Assembly (NCBI GenBank): GCA_903822115.1
Contig: CAIJNU010000034.1
Location: 1-17,086, forward strand
Direction: 5' to 3'
Length of the DNA: 17,086 nt
Source of the DNA: an uncultured Candidatus Peregrinibacteria bacterium
GTDB lineage: Bacteria > Patescibacteriota > Gracilibacteria > Peribacterales > Peribacteraceae
Under the pieces are notes generated by a model, which saw only the letters and a program-made list of their open reading frames with translations, did no database searches and was not told the origin of the DNA. Both the position numbers and the translations under genes were made by a program. Shown piece after piece: positions 5,382 to 10,973 of the stretch. How positions within the stretch are numbered: position 1 is the stretch's first letter; every line of letters begins with the position of its first letter.

Positions 5382-5855
5382 ATGTTCTCTACGCTTTCTC
5401 CCTGGAAAAGATTTCTGCTCATCGCGGGCATCGCGCTCGTGGGGGTGGGTCTCGGTGCCGTCATCTATTTCAGCGCCGGTATTTTTTCTTCCTACGGGGA
5501 ATTTCGTTTCGTGCACATGCACCACTTCGATAGTCATGAGCCCGACACATCCTTTGTGCGGTCTTGGATGAGCGTGCAGTTTGTTTCCACCGCGTATCAC
5601 ATTCCCGAAGAGTATCTCTTTAGACGCCTCAATATTCCGATGACACAGCGCAACGGCCTGCTCTCGTTTCGAATGCTGAGCTCGCAATATACGTTCGGCT
5701 CCGGAGACAGCCTCTCCTCACTCCTCGACAAGATTCGGGCATCAATCGATTTCTATCGGAGAAGATTTCCTCCTCCCTATTTGATGCATGGTTCGGGGGG
5801 TTTCCCGCCGGCGAGGCAGGGAGCATTTGACGCTACACATCCTCAACATGGGTGA
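5382..5855 (+). CDS. Single-TM protein, unknown function, coupled to a DedA-family gene
   Basis: A 157-residue protein with one membrane segment at about 10-33 and the remainder probably outside or soluble. The middle part (SWMSVQFVSTAYHIPEEYLF, then RRLNIP) looks like a small helical motif with a proline turn; I know no function for it. The C-terminal tail after about residue 135 (GSGGFPPARQGAFDATHPQHG) is low-complexity and coincides with a REP-like hairpin at DNA level, so it may be a late extension. The stop overlaps the start of the DedA-like gene by 8 bp, which indicates cotranscription and probably a shared membrane function. The start follows no Shine-Dalgarno motif. Confidence 0.7.
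   Translation: MFSTLSPWKRFLLIAGIALVGVGLGAVIYFSAGIFSSYGEFRFVHMHHFDSHEPDTSFVRSWMSVQFVSTAYHIPEEYLFRRLNIPMTQRNGLLSFRMLSSQYTFGSGDSLSSLLDKIRASIDFYRRRFPPPYLMHGSGGFPPARQGAFDATHPQHG
5804..5821. repeat. REP-like GC-rich imperfect palindrome
   Basis: CCCGCC-GGCGA-GGCAGGG: six-bp arms with one G-T type wobble around a short loop, at the 3' end of the one-TM protein gene. It resembles REP/BIME units in style but is not a copy of the IS200-like element ends. A single occurrence in this window gives little support. Confidence 0.25.
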
Positions 5856-6456
5856 AGTGAGTACATTCATATTGAGTGCGGTCACGACGTACGGCTTGCC
5901 GATGGCCGGAGTCGTACTCTTCATCGGCGCGCTCGGCGTACCCCTTCCCTGCACATTCATCGTCATCATGCTCGGCGCATTCGCTCGCGAGAATATTTTC
6001 AATGTCTCCGTCACGGCACTTCTCGCTCTCGCTTCGTGTGTGGCGGGGGATCTGGTCATCTTCGGAATAGGACGATGGGGGCGTTCTTGGATTCCCAGCC
6101 GCATTCAGCGCTCCGCTCGACTGACCCAGATTGAAGAGGCATTTTCACGACGCGCGGGATTCGCGGTGTTCATGACCCGATGGTTCGTGACTCCTCTCTC
6201 TTTCCCCGTTTCCATTATCGCCGGAAACAGCGAGTATTCCTTCTGGAAGTTCCTCTCGGTCGATATTCTCGGACAAGCCGCATGGATCGCGATCTTCGGG
6301 GGACTCGGCTACATGTTCAGCAGCCAATCGGACCTCATCAGCGAAGTCTTCTCGAGCATCACGGGATTGATCGTGGGTGTGGTTCTCGTTCTCATCGGGG
6401 CTTACGCCCTCTTCAAGTTATCAACATTGAGGCTGCGCAGGGTCCAGCGGACCTAG
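5848..6456 (+). CDS. DedA/VTT-family membrane protein
   Basis: A 202-residue polytopic protein. It has the DedA/SNARE-associated (VTT) layout: a re-entrant GALGVPLPCTFIVIMLGAFA near 28-46, ASCVAGDLVIFGIGRWG (62-78), then FMTRWFVTPLSFPVSIIAG (108-126) with the conserved Arg111, and a final GQAAWIAIFGGLGY. Family members are proton-coupled transporters or lipid scramblases, in some bacteria moving undecaprenyl phosphate or phosphatidylethanolamine; the substrate here is unknown. I chose the ATG at 5848, which overlaps the preceding stop, because residues further upstream (RRRGREHL) do not fit the family. The E-x-PxPGE motif of canonical DedA is altered to VPLPCT. Confidence 0.85.
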   Translation: MGEVSTFILSAVTTYGLPMAGVVLFIGALGVPLPCTFIVIMLGAFARENIFNVSVTALLALASCVAGDLVIFGIGRWGRSWIPSRIQRSARLTQIEEAFSRRAGFAVFMTRWFVTPLSFPVSIIAGNSEYSFWKFLSVDILGQAAWIAIFGGLGYMFSSQSDLISEVFSSITGLIVGVVLVLIGAYALFKLSTLRLRRVQRT

Positions 6457-6459
6457 TAT
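6454..6459 (+). promoter_or_regulatory. -10-like TAGTAT, 9 nt before the ATG
   Basis: TAGTAT overlaps the stop codon of the DedA-like gene and ends exactly 9 nt before the hydrolase ATG. It matches the leaderless spacing seen at other genes, though the hexamer departs from the TAYACT form. Confidence 0.35.
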
Positions 6460-6468
6460 GATGCGGGC

Positions 6469-7032
6469 ATGGGTCGAGAGAGTGTGAACATTGTCCTCCT
6501 CCACGGCAATAACAGCGGGAAGGAACCCGGCGGAGCGGGGAGCGATTATTGGTTTCCGTTTGCGAAGAGAGAATTCGAAGCGATGGGGCTCAGGGTCACT
6601 GCGAAGAATTTTCCGGATCCGCAGATCGCTCGGATGAGCATCTGGTTGCCGTTTTTGAAGGACGAGTGCGAAGCGAATGAGCATTCCATTCTCATCGGGC
6701 ACAGTTCGGGCGCGATTGCCGCCATGCGCTACTGCGAAAAAAATACCATTCTCGGTTCGGTGCTCGTCGGCGCGTACTACACGGATACGGGCGACGAGTA
6801 CGAACGCATGAGTGGATATTTCGACGAACCGTGGGATTGGGATGCGATCCGTAGTCACCAGCAGTGGATCATTCAGTTCGCGTCCGTCGATGACCCCTTC
6901 TTTCCCATTGAAGAGCCGAGACATGTCAGCGAGAAGCTACGGACGGAATACCACGAATTCACGGATAGGGGGCACTTCTTCGATTCTCAGTTTCCAGAGC
7001 TGGTGGAGGCGGTGAAACTCAAGTTCGGGTGA
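6469..7032 (+). CDS. RBBP9/YdeN-type alpha/beta hydrolase
   Basis: A 187-residue cytoplasmic serine hydrolase. It begins with the strand-turn VNIVLLHGNNSG (oxyanion region), has the nucleophile elbow GHSSGA with Ser79, a late acidic site SVDDPFFP (Asp141 or Asp142) and the catalytic His169 in DRGHFF. Order, spacing and length match the RBBP9/YdeN family, which includes small serine hydrolases of mostly unknown substrate. No signal peptide is present. A stand-alone promoter is suggested by TAGTAT 9 nt upstream; the gap to the next gene is 53 bp and that gene has its own -10. Confidence 0.88.
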   Translation: MGRESVNIVLLHGNNSGKEPGGAGSDYWFPFAKREFEAMGLRVTAKNFPDPQIARMSIWLPFLKDECEANEHSILIGHSSGAIAAMRYCEKNTILGSVLVGAYYTDTGDEYERMSGYFDEPWDWDAIRSHQQWIIQFASVDDPFFPIEEPRHVSEKLRTEYHEFTDRGHFFDSQFPELVEAVKLKFG

Positions 7033-7048
7033 TTTTCGGTCAATCTCC

Positions 7049-7077
7049 TTGGCCGTCTTGAGGGCGTTGCGTACACT
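7049..7077 (+). promoter_or_regulatory. Promoter TTGGCC-17 bp-TACACT of the rel-like gene
   Basis: TTGGCC (7049-7054) and TACACT (7072-7077) are 17 bp apart, the ideal sigma-70 spacing. TACACT ends 8 nt before the ATG at 7086, which predicts a leaderless or nearly leaderless transcript. This is the best -35/-10 pair among the leaderless candidates. Confidence 0.5.
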
Positions 7078-7085
7078 TCTCGCAG

Positions 7086-8441
7086 ATGCCTGAGCGCGCT
7101 TGCCCGTCTTCTCTCATACGAGGGATCGCTCCCGAGGGGGTGAGAAAAATCGACGCGGCGTTTCGCTGTGCGCTGGAGAATCTCTCGAAGATCGAACGCA
7201 GAACCGGATCGAACTACACGAAACACGGAATGAATGTCGCTCTCACACTGCGAGAAATCACTGCCGACCCCTCTCTCATCGCCGTTGCACTCATTCACGA
7301 TATCTTCCTCATCCCGCGCGCGGATGCTTTGCTCAGGGCTTTCGGATTTTCGAAGAAAGAGCGTGAGCTTGCTCACGCAATGCATGATCTGCGCAGGTTG
7401 CACATCGATGCGAAAACGAAAGACCTCGATCGCGTCATCGATGCCATTTCTAGAGATGAGAATCTCATCATCCTTCGCATGGCTCATCGCCTCAATGACG
7501 TGCGCCATCTCGATCGCTTCAAACCCGCTCTGCGCAGTGCAATCGCGCGCGAGACGCTCCATATGTACACGAGTATTGCGGGCAGACTCGGGATGCACGC
7601 GTGGCGACACGAGATGGAGGAAGTGTGCTTCCGCTTTCTGCAGCCGGAAGTCTCTCGCACGCTCGAGAGCAAGATGCAGGCGTCCCGTTCTCTCGATGTC
7701 GTTTGTCTGCAGCACGCCAAGCGTTTTCTCGCCAAGCGACTCCGCGAAAGGGGCATTCCCTGTCGCCTGAGCTATAGGATCAAAGGGCTCTATTCCACGT
7801 ATCGCAAGATGGTGCTTAAACGACGGCGTTTCGAGGAGCTCGCCGATCGCATCGCACTGCGCTTGGTCGTCGGGAATGCCGAAGATTGCTATCGGGCACT
7901 TGGGATCGTCCATGCTGTGTTTCATCCGATTCCGGGGAAGCTGAAAGATTACATCGGCGCGCCGAAGGAGAACGGCTACCGCTCGATCCATACTGTCGTG
8001 TATCCGTTGCGTGGCGTCACCGAACAGCCGATGGAGATCCAGATCCGTTCAGAGGATATGCACAAGGAATGCGAGTTCGGCATAGCCGGCCATGTCGATT
8101 ACAAGCATTACCTTTATGCTTTGCGCACGCCCCCCACTCGCGTCCAGCTTTTCCGCAATCTCCTCACACTTCGATCCGAGGCGCGTTCGCCCAGGCAATT
8201 TGCTCAGGCGCTTCGCAGATTCTTTGACGAGGGTCATATCGCCGTCTTCGATTCGCAGAACAATTTGTTCCATGTGATGAAATCCGTGACAGCGCGGGAT
8301 TTTGTCCGTCAGGCGAGCGGGGGATCGGCAAGTGCGATTCGATCCCTTCGCATCAACGGGAGGTTACAGCCGGCGGATACTCCTCTGCAGGACGGAGACA
8401 CGGTTGAGGTGTCCTTTGGAAGGAGTAGAATGCGCCTTTAA
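7086..8441 (+). CDS. Rel/SpoT-like (p)ppGpp synthetase with degenerate hydrolase domain and TGS domain
   Basis: A 451-residue alarmone enzyme making (p)ppGpp from ATP and GDP/GTP. The N-terminal HD region (about 40-150) keeps His47 and His71-Asp72, but the following Glu-Asp pair of HDxxED is Leu75-Ile76, and the Asp of the LADRLHNMR motif is His134 (MAHRLNDVR). Hydrolase activity is therefore probably lost. The synthetase domain (about 210-345) looks complete: YRIKGLYSTYRKM, Asp254 in DRIALRLVV, KDYIGAPKENGYRSIHT with Tyr298, and EIQIR with Glu317. A TGS domain (about 384-446) ends in NGRLQPADTPLQDGDTVEV. The regulatory helical, zinc-finger and ACT regions of full-length Rel (about 730 residues) are missing. 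The start codon is set by the leaderless-type promoter. Confidence 0.9.
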   Translation: MPERACPSSLIRGIAPEGVRKIDAAFRCALENLSKIERRTGSNYTKHGMNVALTLREITADPSLIAVALIHDIFLIPRADALLRAFGFSKKERELAHAMHDLRRLHIDAKTKDLDRVIDAISRDENLIILRMAHRLNDVRHLDRFKPALRSAIARETLHMYTSIAGRLGMHAWRHEMEEVCFRFLQPEVSRTLESKMQASRSLDVVCLQHAKRFLAKRLRERGIPCRLSYRIKGLYSTYRKMVLKRRRFEELADRIALRLVVGNAEDCYRALGIVHAVFHPIPGKLKDYIGAPKENGYRSIHTVVYPLRGVTEQPMEIQIRSEDMHKECEFGIAGHVDYKHYLYALRTPPTRVQLFRNLLTLRSEARSPRQFAQALRRFFDEGHIAVFDSQNNLFHVMKSVTARDFVRQASGGSASAIRSLRINGRLQPADTPLQDGDTVEVSFGRSRMRL

Positions 8442-8473
8442 GGGCGGTCTTGCGCCTGTTTCTCCTCCTCTCT

Positions 8474-8938
8474 ATGACAGATGCCGCTTCGAAAAAATCC
8501 GGTGTCTTGCACTCCGCGTGGGGACCGTTCCTCTGGGCGCTCCTCTATCTCGTCGTGTTCGCTGCCGTGTACCAGACACAGAAACATCCTCCATCGCTCG
8601 CGGTCAGCAATGAAGTGATGGCTGTGAATTTCGCGAAGTATGGAATCGCAGCGGGGCCAGCGTTCGCTCTCCTCTGGTTGCTCGCGATGTACATCCTCGC
8701 CGGGATCAAACGCCTCGTGCGTTTGAAGAACGTGCGCTTCCTCAATCCGCTTCTCGTGATTCTCGTGATGCTCCTGCCATTCGCCATGGGATGGCAGCTT
8801 CTCTATCGCGAGAAGCATTACACCGATCTCGCCAAGGCCATCATCGGCTCCGTTGGGCAGCCGCTCCTCGTCTCCTCCTCTGTCGTCATCGGTCTTGCGA
8901 TCCTCTGGCTCCTCGTCACGGTGTTTCGCCGCCGCTGA
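8474..8938 (+). CDS. Four-TM membrane protein, unknown function
   Basis: A 154-residue protein I do not recognise. Hydrophobic segments lie near residues 16-34, 58-79, 92-111 and 130-151, with a basic loop GIKRLVRLKNVR between the second and third and RRR at the end. The ATG at 8474 starts a hydrophilic MTDAASKKSG stretch before the first segment; a TTG at 8450 is possible but less natural. The upstream region is CT-rich (TTTCTCCTCCTCTCT) without a Shine-Dalgarno motif. It follows the rel-like gene by 32 bp and precedes the Cys-rich lipoprotein by 17 bp, so the three may form an operon. Confidence 0.7.
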   Translation: MTDAASKKSGVLHSAWGPFLWALLYLVVFAAVYQTQKHPPSLAVSNEVMAVNFAKYGIAAGPAFALLWLLAMYILAGIKRLVRLKNVRFLNPLLVILVMLLPFAMGWQLLYREKHYTDLAKAIIGSVGQPLLVSSSVVIGLAILWLLVTVFRRR

Positions 8939-8955
8939 TTTTTCCCATCCTTCCC

Positions 8956-10314
8956 ATGAAAAAATTTCTCCCCCTAGTTGCTCTGCTCCTCGCACCGCTC
9001 CTCCTCGCGGGGTGCATCGGCGATATCGAGACGATGATCTGCGGCTTCCTCGCCAATCCCGATCATTGCTATCAAGGTGCGGCGGTGCAGGAAGGACGCT
9101 CGGATGAGTGCGAGCAGATCAAGGGAATCGGGTTTAATGGATCGAATCCCCCCCGCGACAAGTGTTACCTGATGATCGCGGAGAACACGGGCGACCTCAC
9201 TGCATGCAAGCAGATCCGCGGTGGGATGTTCTCTTACACGCAGGAGGAGTGCATCCTGGATTCTTCGATTCAGAATGACAATCCTTCGGGCTGCAAGATG
9301 CTCTCGGGTTCCGATCGAGCGCAGTGCATTTCGCAGGTGAGTGCCAAGATCGATCCGAGTGAGGTGGTGGCTATGGACGATCAGATCGCCCAAATTCAGG
9401 ATGTGCTCAAGAAGGGGCCGGATCCGGATCTCGAGAAGCAGTTGAAGGGACTGCAGGATCGCCGCAAGGATACGTTGGATATCTTCTCCGCCGACAAGCG
9501 CGATCAGTACGCCCTCCTCTCCGATCCCGGATACCGGAAGATCACCGAAGATTACGCGACGGGTGAGATCGACAAAGCCACCAAAGATCAGCTTCTCGCC
9601 GTGGATGCGCAGATGAGGAAGGACGGGACGAAGATGCTTCCGGGGCAGTACGAATCACTGCGCGATCTCCTGAAGTTCCAGAACGATCCGAAGAACAACA
9701 TCGACAATATGGATCCTTCCACGATCATGAAGCAGGGGATCGGCGATAAGCTTGGCGGCGTGTGGCACGGCATCACGAGCGTGTGGCGCGGGAAAGATAC
9801 GCCGGCGGAGCAGGGTGAAGATGTGCAGCTGCGCTTCTACCAGAAGATGCTCGAGCGGCAGAATCAGATCTCGGGGGAGGAACAGGGACTCAGCGAGCAC
9901 ATCAAGCTGGAAGGTATCAATTTGGCCGCGGAGCACACGGTCAAAGACCTTACGGAGGTCTCGGGCCTCGTCGTGACTGCCGCGACGCTCGTGCCCAAGG
10001 AGGCCGTGAATTCCGTCAAAGACTGGGCGCAGAAATCGGAGATGCGCGGTCTCGTGCACGCATATGATGCGGGGATGGAAGAGGCACTTCCGAAGGTCGG
10101 CGGTGATGTGGAGAAGGCTCATGCGTTGGTGGTGAAGGCGCTCGAGCAGGATCCGTACGCGTACAGCGATCCCAATGCGGCGGGCGGCGACTTCGTGAAG
10201 TACGGCAATCTTCTCCAGGAAGGGTGCGGCAAGGAAAATCCGCACTGTGTGCAGCATGGTGTCTTCTGGAAGGCGATGAAGAAGTCGTACGAGTACCAGC
10301 ACCCGAGTACGTGA
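8956..10314 (+). CDS. Cysteine-rich lipoprotein with paired-Cys repeats
   Basis: A 452-residue surface or membrane-anchored lipoprotein: signal sequence MKKFLPLVALLLAPLLLAGC with lipidated Cys20. Residues 29-124 carry eight more cysteines at 29, 38, 52, 70, 84, 99, 113 and 124, in a repeating pattern of Cys-x-x-Ile/Leu, about 10 residues, then Cys-Tyr/Ile-x-x-x-Ala/Ser and an Asp about 10 residues before the next Cys. This looks like a disulfide-stabilised helical repeat. The region 135-300 is highly charged and partly coiled-coil-like; the C-terminal 60 residues contain another pair (GCGKENPHC). No enzymatic motif is visible. The ATG at 8956 is fixed by the lipoprotein signal. Upstream is pyrimidine-rich with no Shine-Dalgarno sequence. 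Confidence 0.85.
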   Translation: MKKFLPLVALLLAPLLLAGCIGDIETMICGFLANPDHCYQGAAVQEGRSDECEQIKGIGFNGSNPPRDKCYLMIAENTGDLTACKQIRGGMFSYTQEECILDSSIQNDNPSGCKMLSGSDRAQCISQVSAKIDPSEVVAMDDQIAQIQDVLKKGPDPDLEKQLKGLQDRRKDTLDIFSADKRDQYALLSDPGYRKITEDYATGEIDKATKDQLLAVDAQMRKDGTKMLPGQYESLRDLLKFQNDPKNNIDNMDPSTIMKQGIGDKLGGVWHGITSVWRGKDTPAEQGEDVQLRFYQKMLERQNQISGEEQGLSEHIKLEGINLAAEHTVKDLTEVSGLVVTAATLVPKEAVNSVKDWAQKSEMRGLVHAYDAGMEEALPKVGGDVEKAHALVVKALEQDPYAYSDPNAAGGDFVKYGNLLQEGCGKENPHCVQHGVFWKAMKKSYEYQHPST

Positions 10315-10340
10315 TTCACATTGGCATATTCTTGTTTGTG

Positions 10341-10368
10341 AAAAGACCATCCCCTCGATGGGGGATGG
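10341..10368 (-). terminator. Terminator of the small secreted peptide gene, possibly two-way
   Basis: CCATCCCC (10347-10354) and GGGGATGG (10361-10368) form an 8-bp stem with a 6-nt loop. On the minus strand it is followed by TCTTTTC, downstream of the peptide gene that stops at 10395. On the plus strand the sequence after it is not T-rich, so termination of the lipoprotein gene here is less certain. Confidence 0.55.
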
Positions 10369-10394
10369 CCTTCGCACATATGGAGCGCGGTGAT

Positions 10395-10583
10395 TTACTT
10401 CTTCGAGGAGCTCTTACTTGAAGAGCTTCCATGTGCGGGTTTCGACGAGTGACTCTTATAGCTCTTGCTGGAGTAATGTTGCCCTCTGGAAGAACTGTGT
10501 GTCGTCGTTGATGTGGCGAAAACTGGGGTAGCTACGAGCAGGCCGAGGCACGCGGCGGCGGCGACTGCGGAAGAGTATTTCAT
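10395..10583 (-). CDS. Small secreted Ser/Lys/His-rich peptide
   Basis: A 62-residue protein with a clear signal peptide: MKYSSAVAAAACLGLLVATPVFA with a probable cut after FA (residue 23). The mature 39 residues are almost only Ser, Lys, His, Thr, Gly and Tyr (HSSSRGQHYSSKSYKSHSSK), very basic and likely disordered. It could bind polyanions or the cell surface, but that is only composition. Its promoter has an ATTAAG-N5-ATTAAG repeat like that of the larger secreted protein at 4443-5213, which supports a real, coregulated gene. It has its own terminator. No homologue is recognised. Confidence 0.7.
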   Translation of the reverse strand: MKYSSAVAAAACLGLLVATPVFATSTTTHSSSRGQHYSSKSYKSHSSKPAHGSSSSKSSSKK

Positions 10584-10607
10584 AGAATGAATAATGAAAG
10601 GAAATAA

Positions 10608-10624
10608 GGATTACAGGATAATCC
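10608..10624. promoter_or_regulatory. Palindrome GGATTA-N5-TAATCC over the -10 (TATCCT)
   Basis: GGATTA (10608-10613) and TAATCC (10619-10624) are perfectly complementary around CAGGA. On the minus strand it includes TATCCT (10620-10615), the candidate -10 of the small peptide gene, so a protein bound here would block or modulate transcription. Confidence 0.35.
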
Positions 10625-10631
10625 GCGGAAC

Positions 10632-10648
10632 ATTAAGCGTTGATTAAG
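10632..10648. promoter_or_regulatory. ATTAAG-N5-ATTAAG direct repeat
   Basis: Two identical hexamers (10632-10637 and 10643-10648) are spaced exactly 11 bp. The nearest one is 11 bp from the TATCCT -10 of the small peptide gene, almost the same geometry as at 5256-5299. The motif equals the CiaR-type NTTAAG-N5-WTTAAG box. It also lies upstream of the divergent GIY-YIG gene. Confidence 0.5.
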
Positions 10649-10682
10649 AATGGAGACTTCGTCTTCTTCGGTGACGCGGGCG

Positions 10683-10688
10683 TACACT
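10683..10688 (+). promoter_or_regulatory. -10-like TACACT, 9 nt before the ATG
   Basis: CGTACACTG precedes the GIY-YIG start by 9 nt after the hexamer. It is the same core as at the rel-like and permease genes. No convincing -35 is seen. Confidence 0.45.
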
Positions 10689-10697
10689 GCACTCGGT

Positions 10698-10973
10698 ATG
10701 CCATATTTCTTTTATTTCGCTCGCTGCGCAGACAGTTCGCTCTATGCGGGATCGTGCAGGGATCTCAAAATGCGCGAGAACAAGCACAATGATGGCACGG
10801 GAGCGAAGTACACGCGCTCCCGCAGACCAGTGAGAATCGTCTATTTCGAGCAATTTTCCACGTTCTCTCAGGCCCTCCGCCGTGAAGCGCAGGTGAAGAA
10901 GTGGCGCAAATCACTGAAGGAAGATTTGGTACGGAAAATGCGCGCGCCCAAATGCTTCATCAGTGCCCGATGA
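10698..10973 (+). CDS. GIY-YIG domain protein (UPF0213/YhbQ-like)
   Basis: A 91-residue single-domain protein of the GIY-YIG nuclease superfamily. It reads YFFYFARCADSSLYAGSCRD, where FFY and YAG stand at the GIY and YIG positions, followed by ENKHNDGTGAKYTRSRRPVR and a C-terminal QALRREAQVKKW segment typical of YhbQ-type proteins. Family members cut or bind branched or damaged DNA; the role here is unproven. I chose the ATG at 10698 (MPYFFYF), not the earlier in-frame ATG at 10650, because the family starts here and a TACACT -10 lies 9 nt upstream. Its 3' end overlaps the convergent Memo-CapA gene by 14 bp. Confidence 0.9.
   Translation: MPYFFYFARCADSSLYAGSCRDLKMRENKHNDGTGAKYTRSRRPVRIVYFEQFSTFSQALRREAQVKKWRKSLKEDLVRKMRAPKCFISAR

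Noticed and set aside
5848..5850. TACACA 8 nt before the DedA-like ATG as another leaderless promoter
   Set aside because: The hexamer lacks the final T, and the start overlaps the upstream gene, so coupled translation explains it better.
6987..7991. 334-codon minus-strand frame opposite the rel-like gene
   Set aside because: It mirrors conserved Rel synthetase codons; no recognisable domain or start signal.
10650..10697. Longer start for the GIY-YIG gene (METSSSSVTRAYTALG)
   Set aside because: The extra residues do not fit the family and cover the TACACT promoter element.
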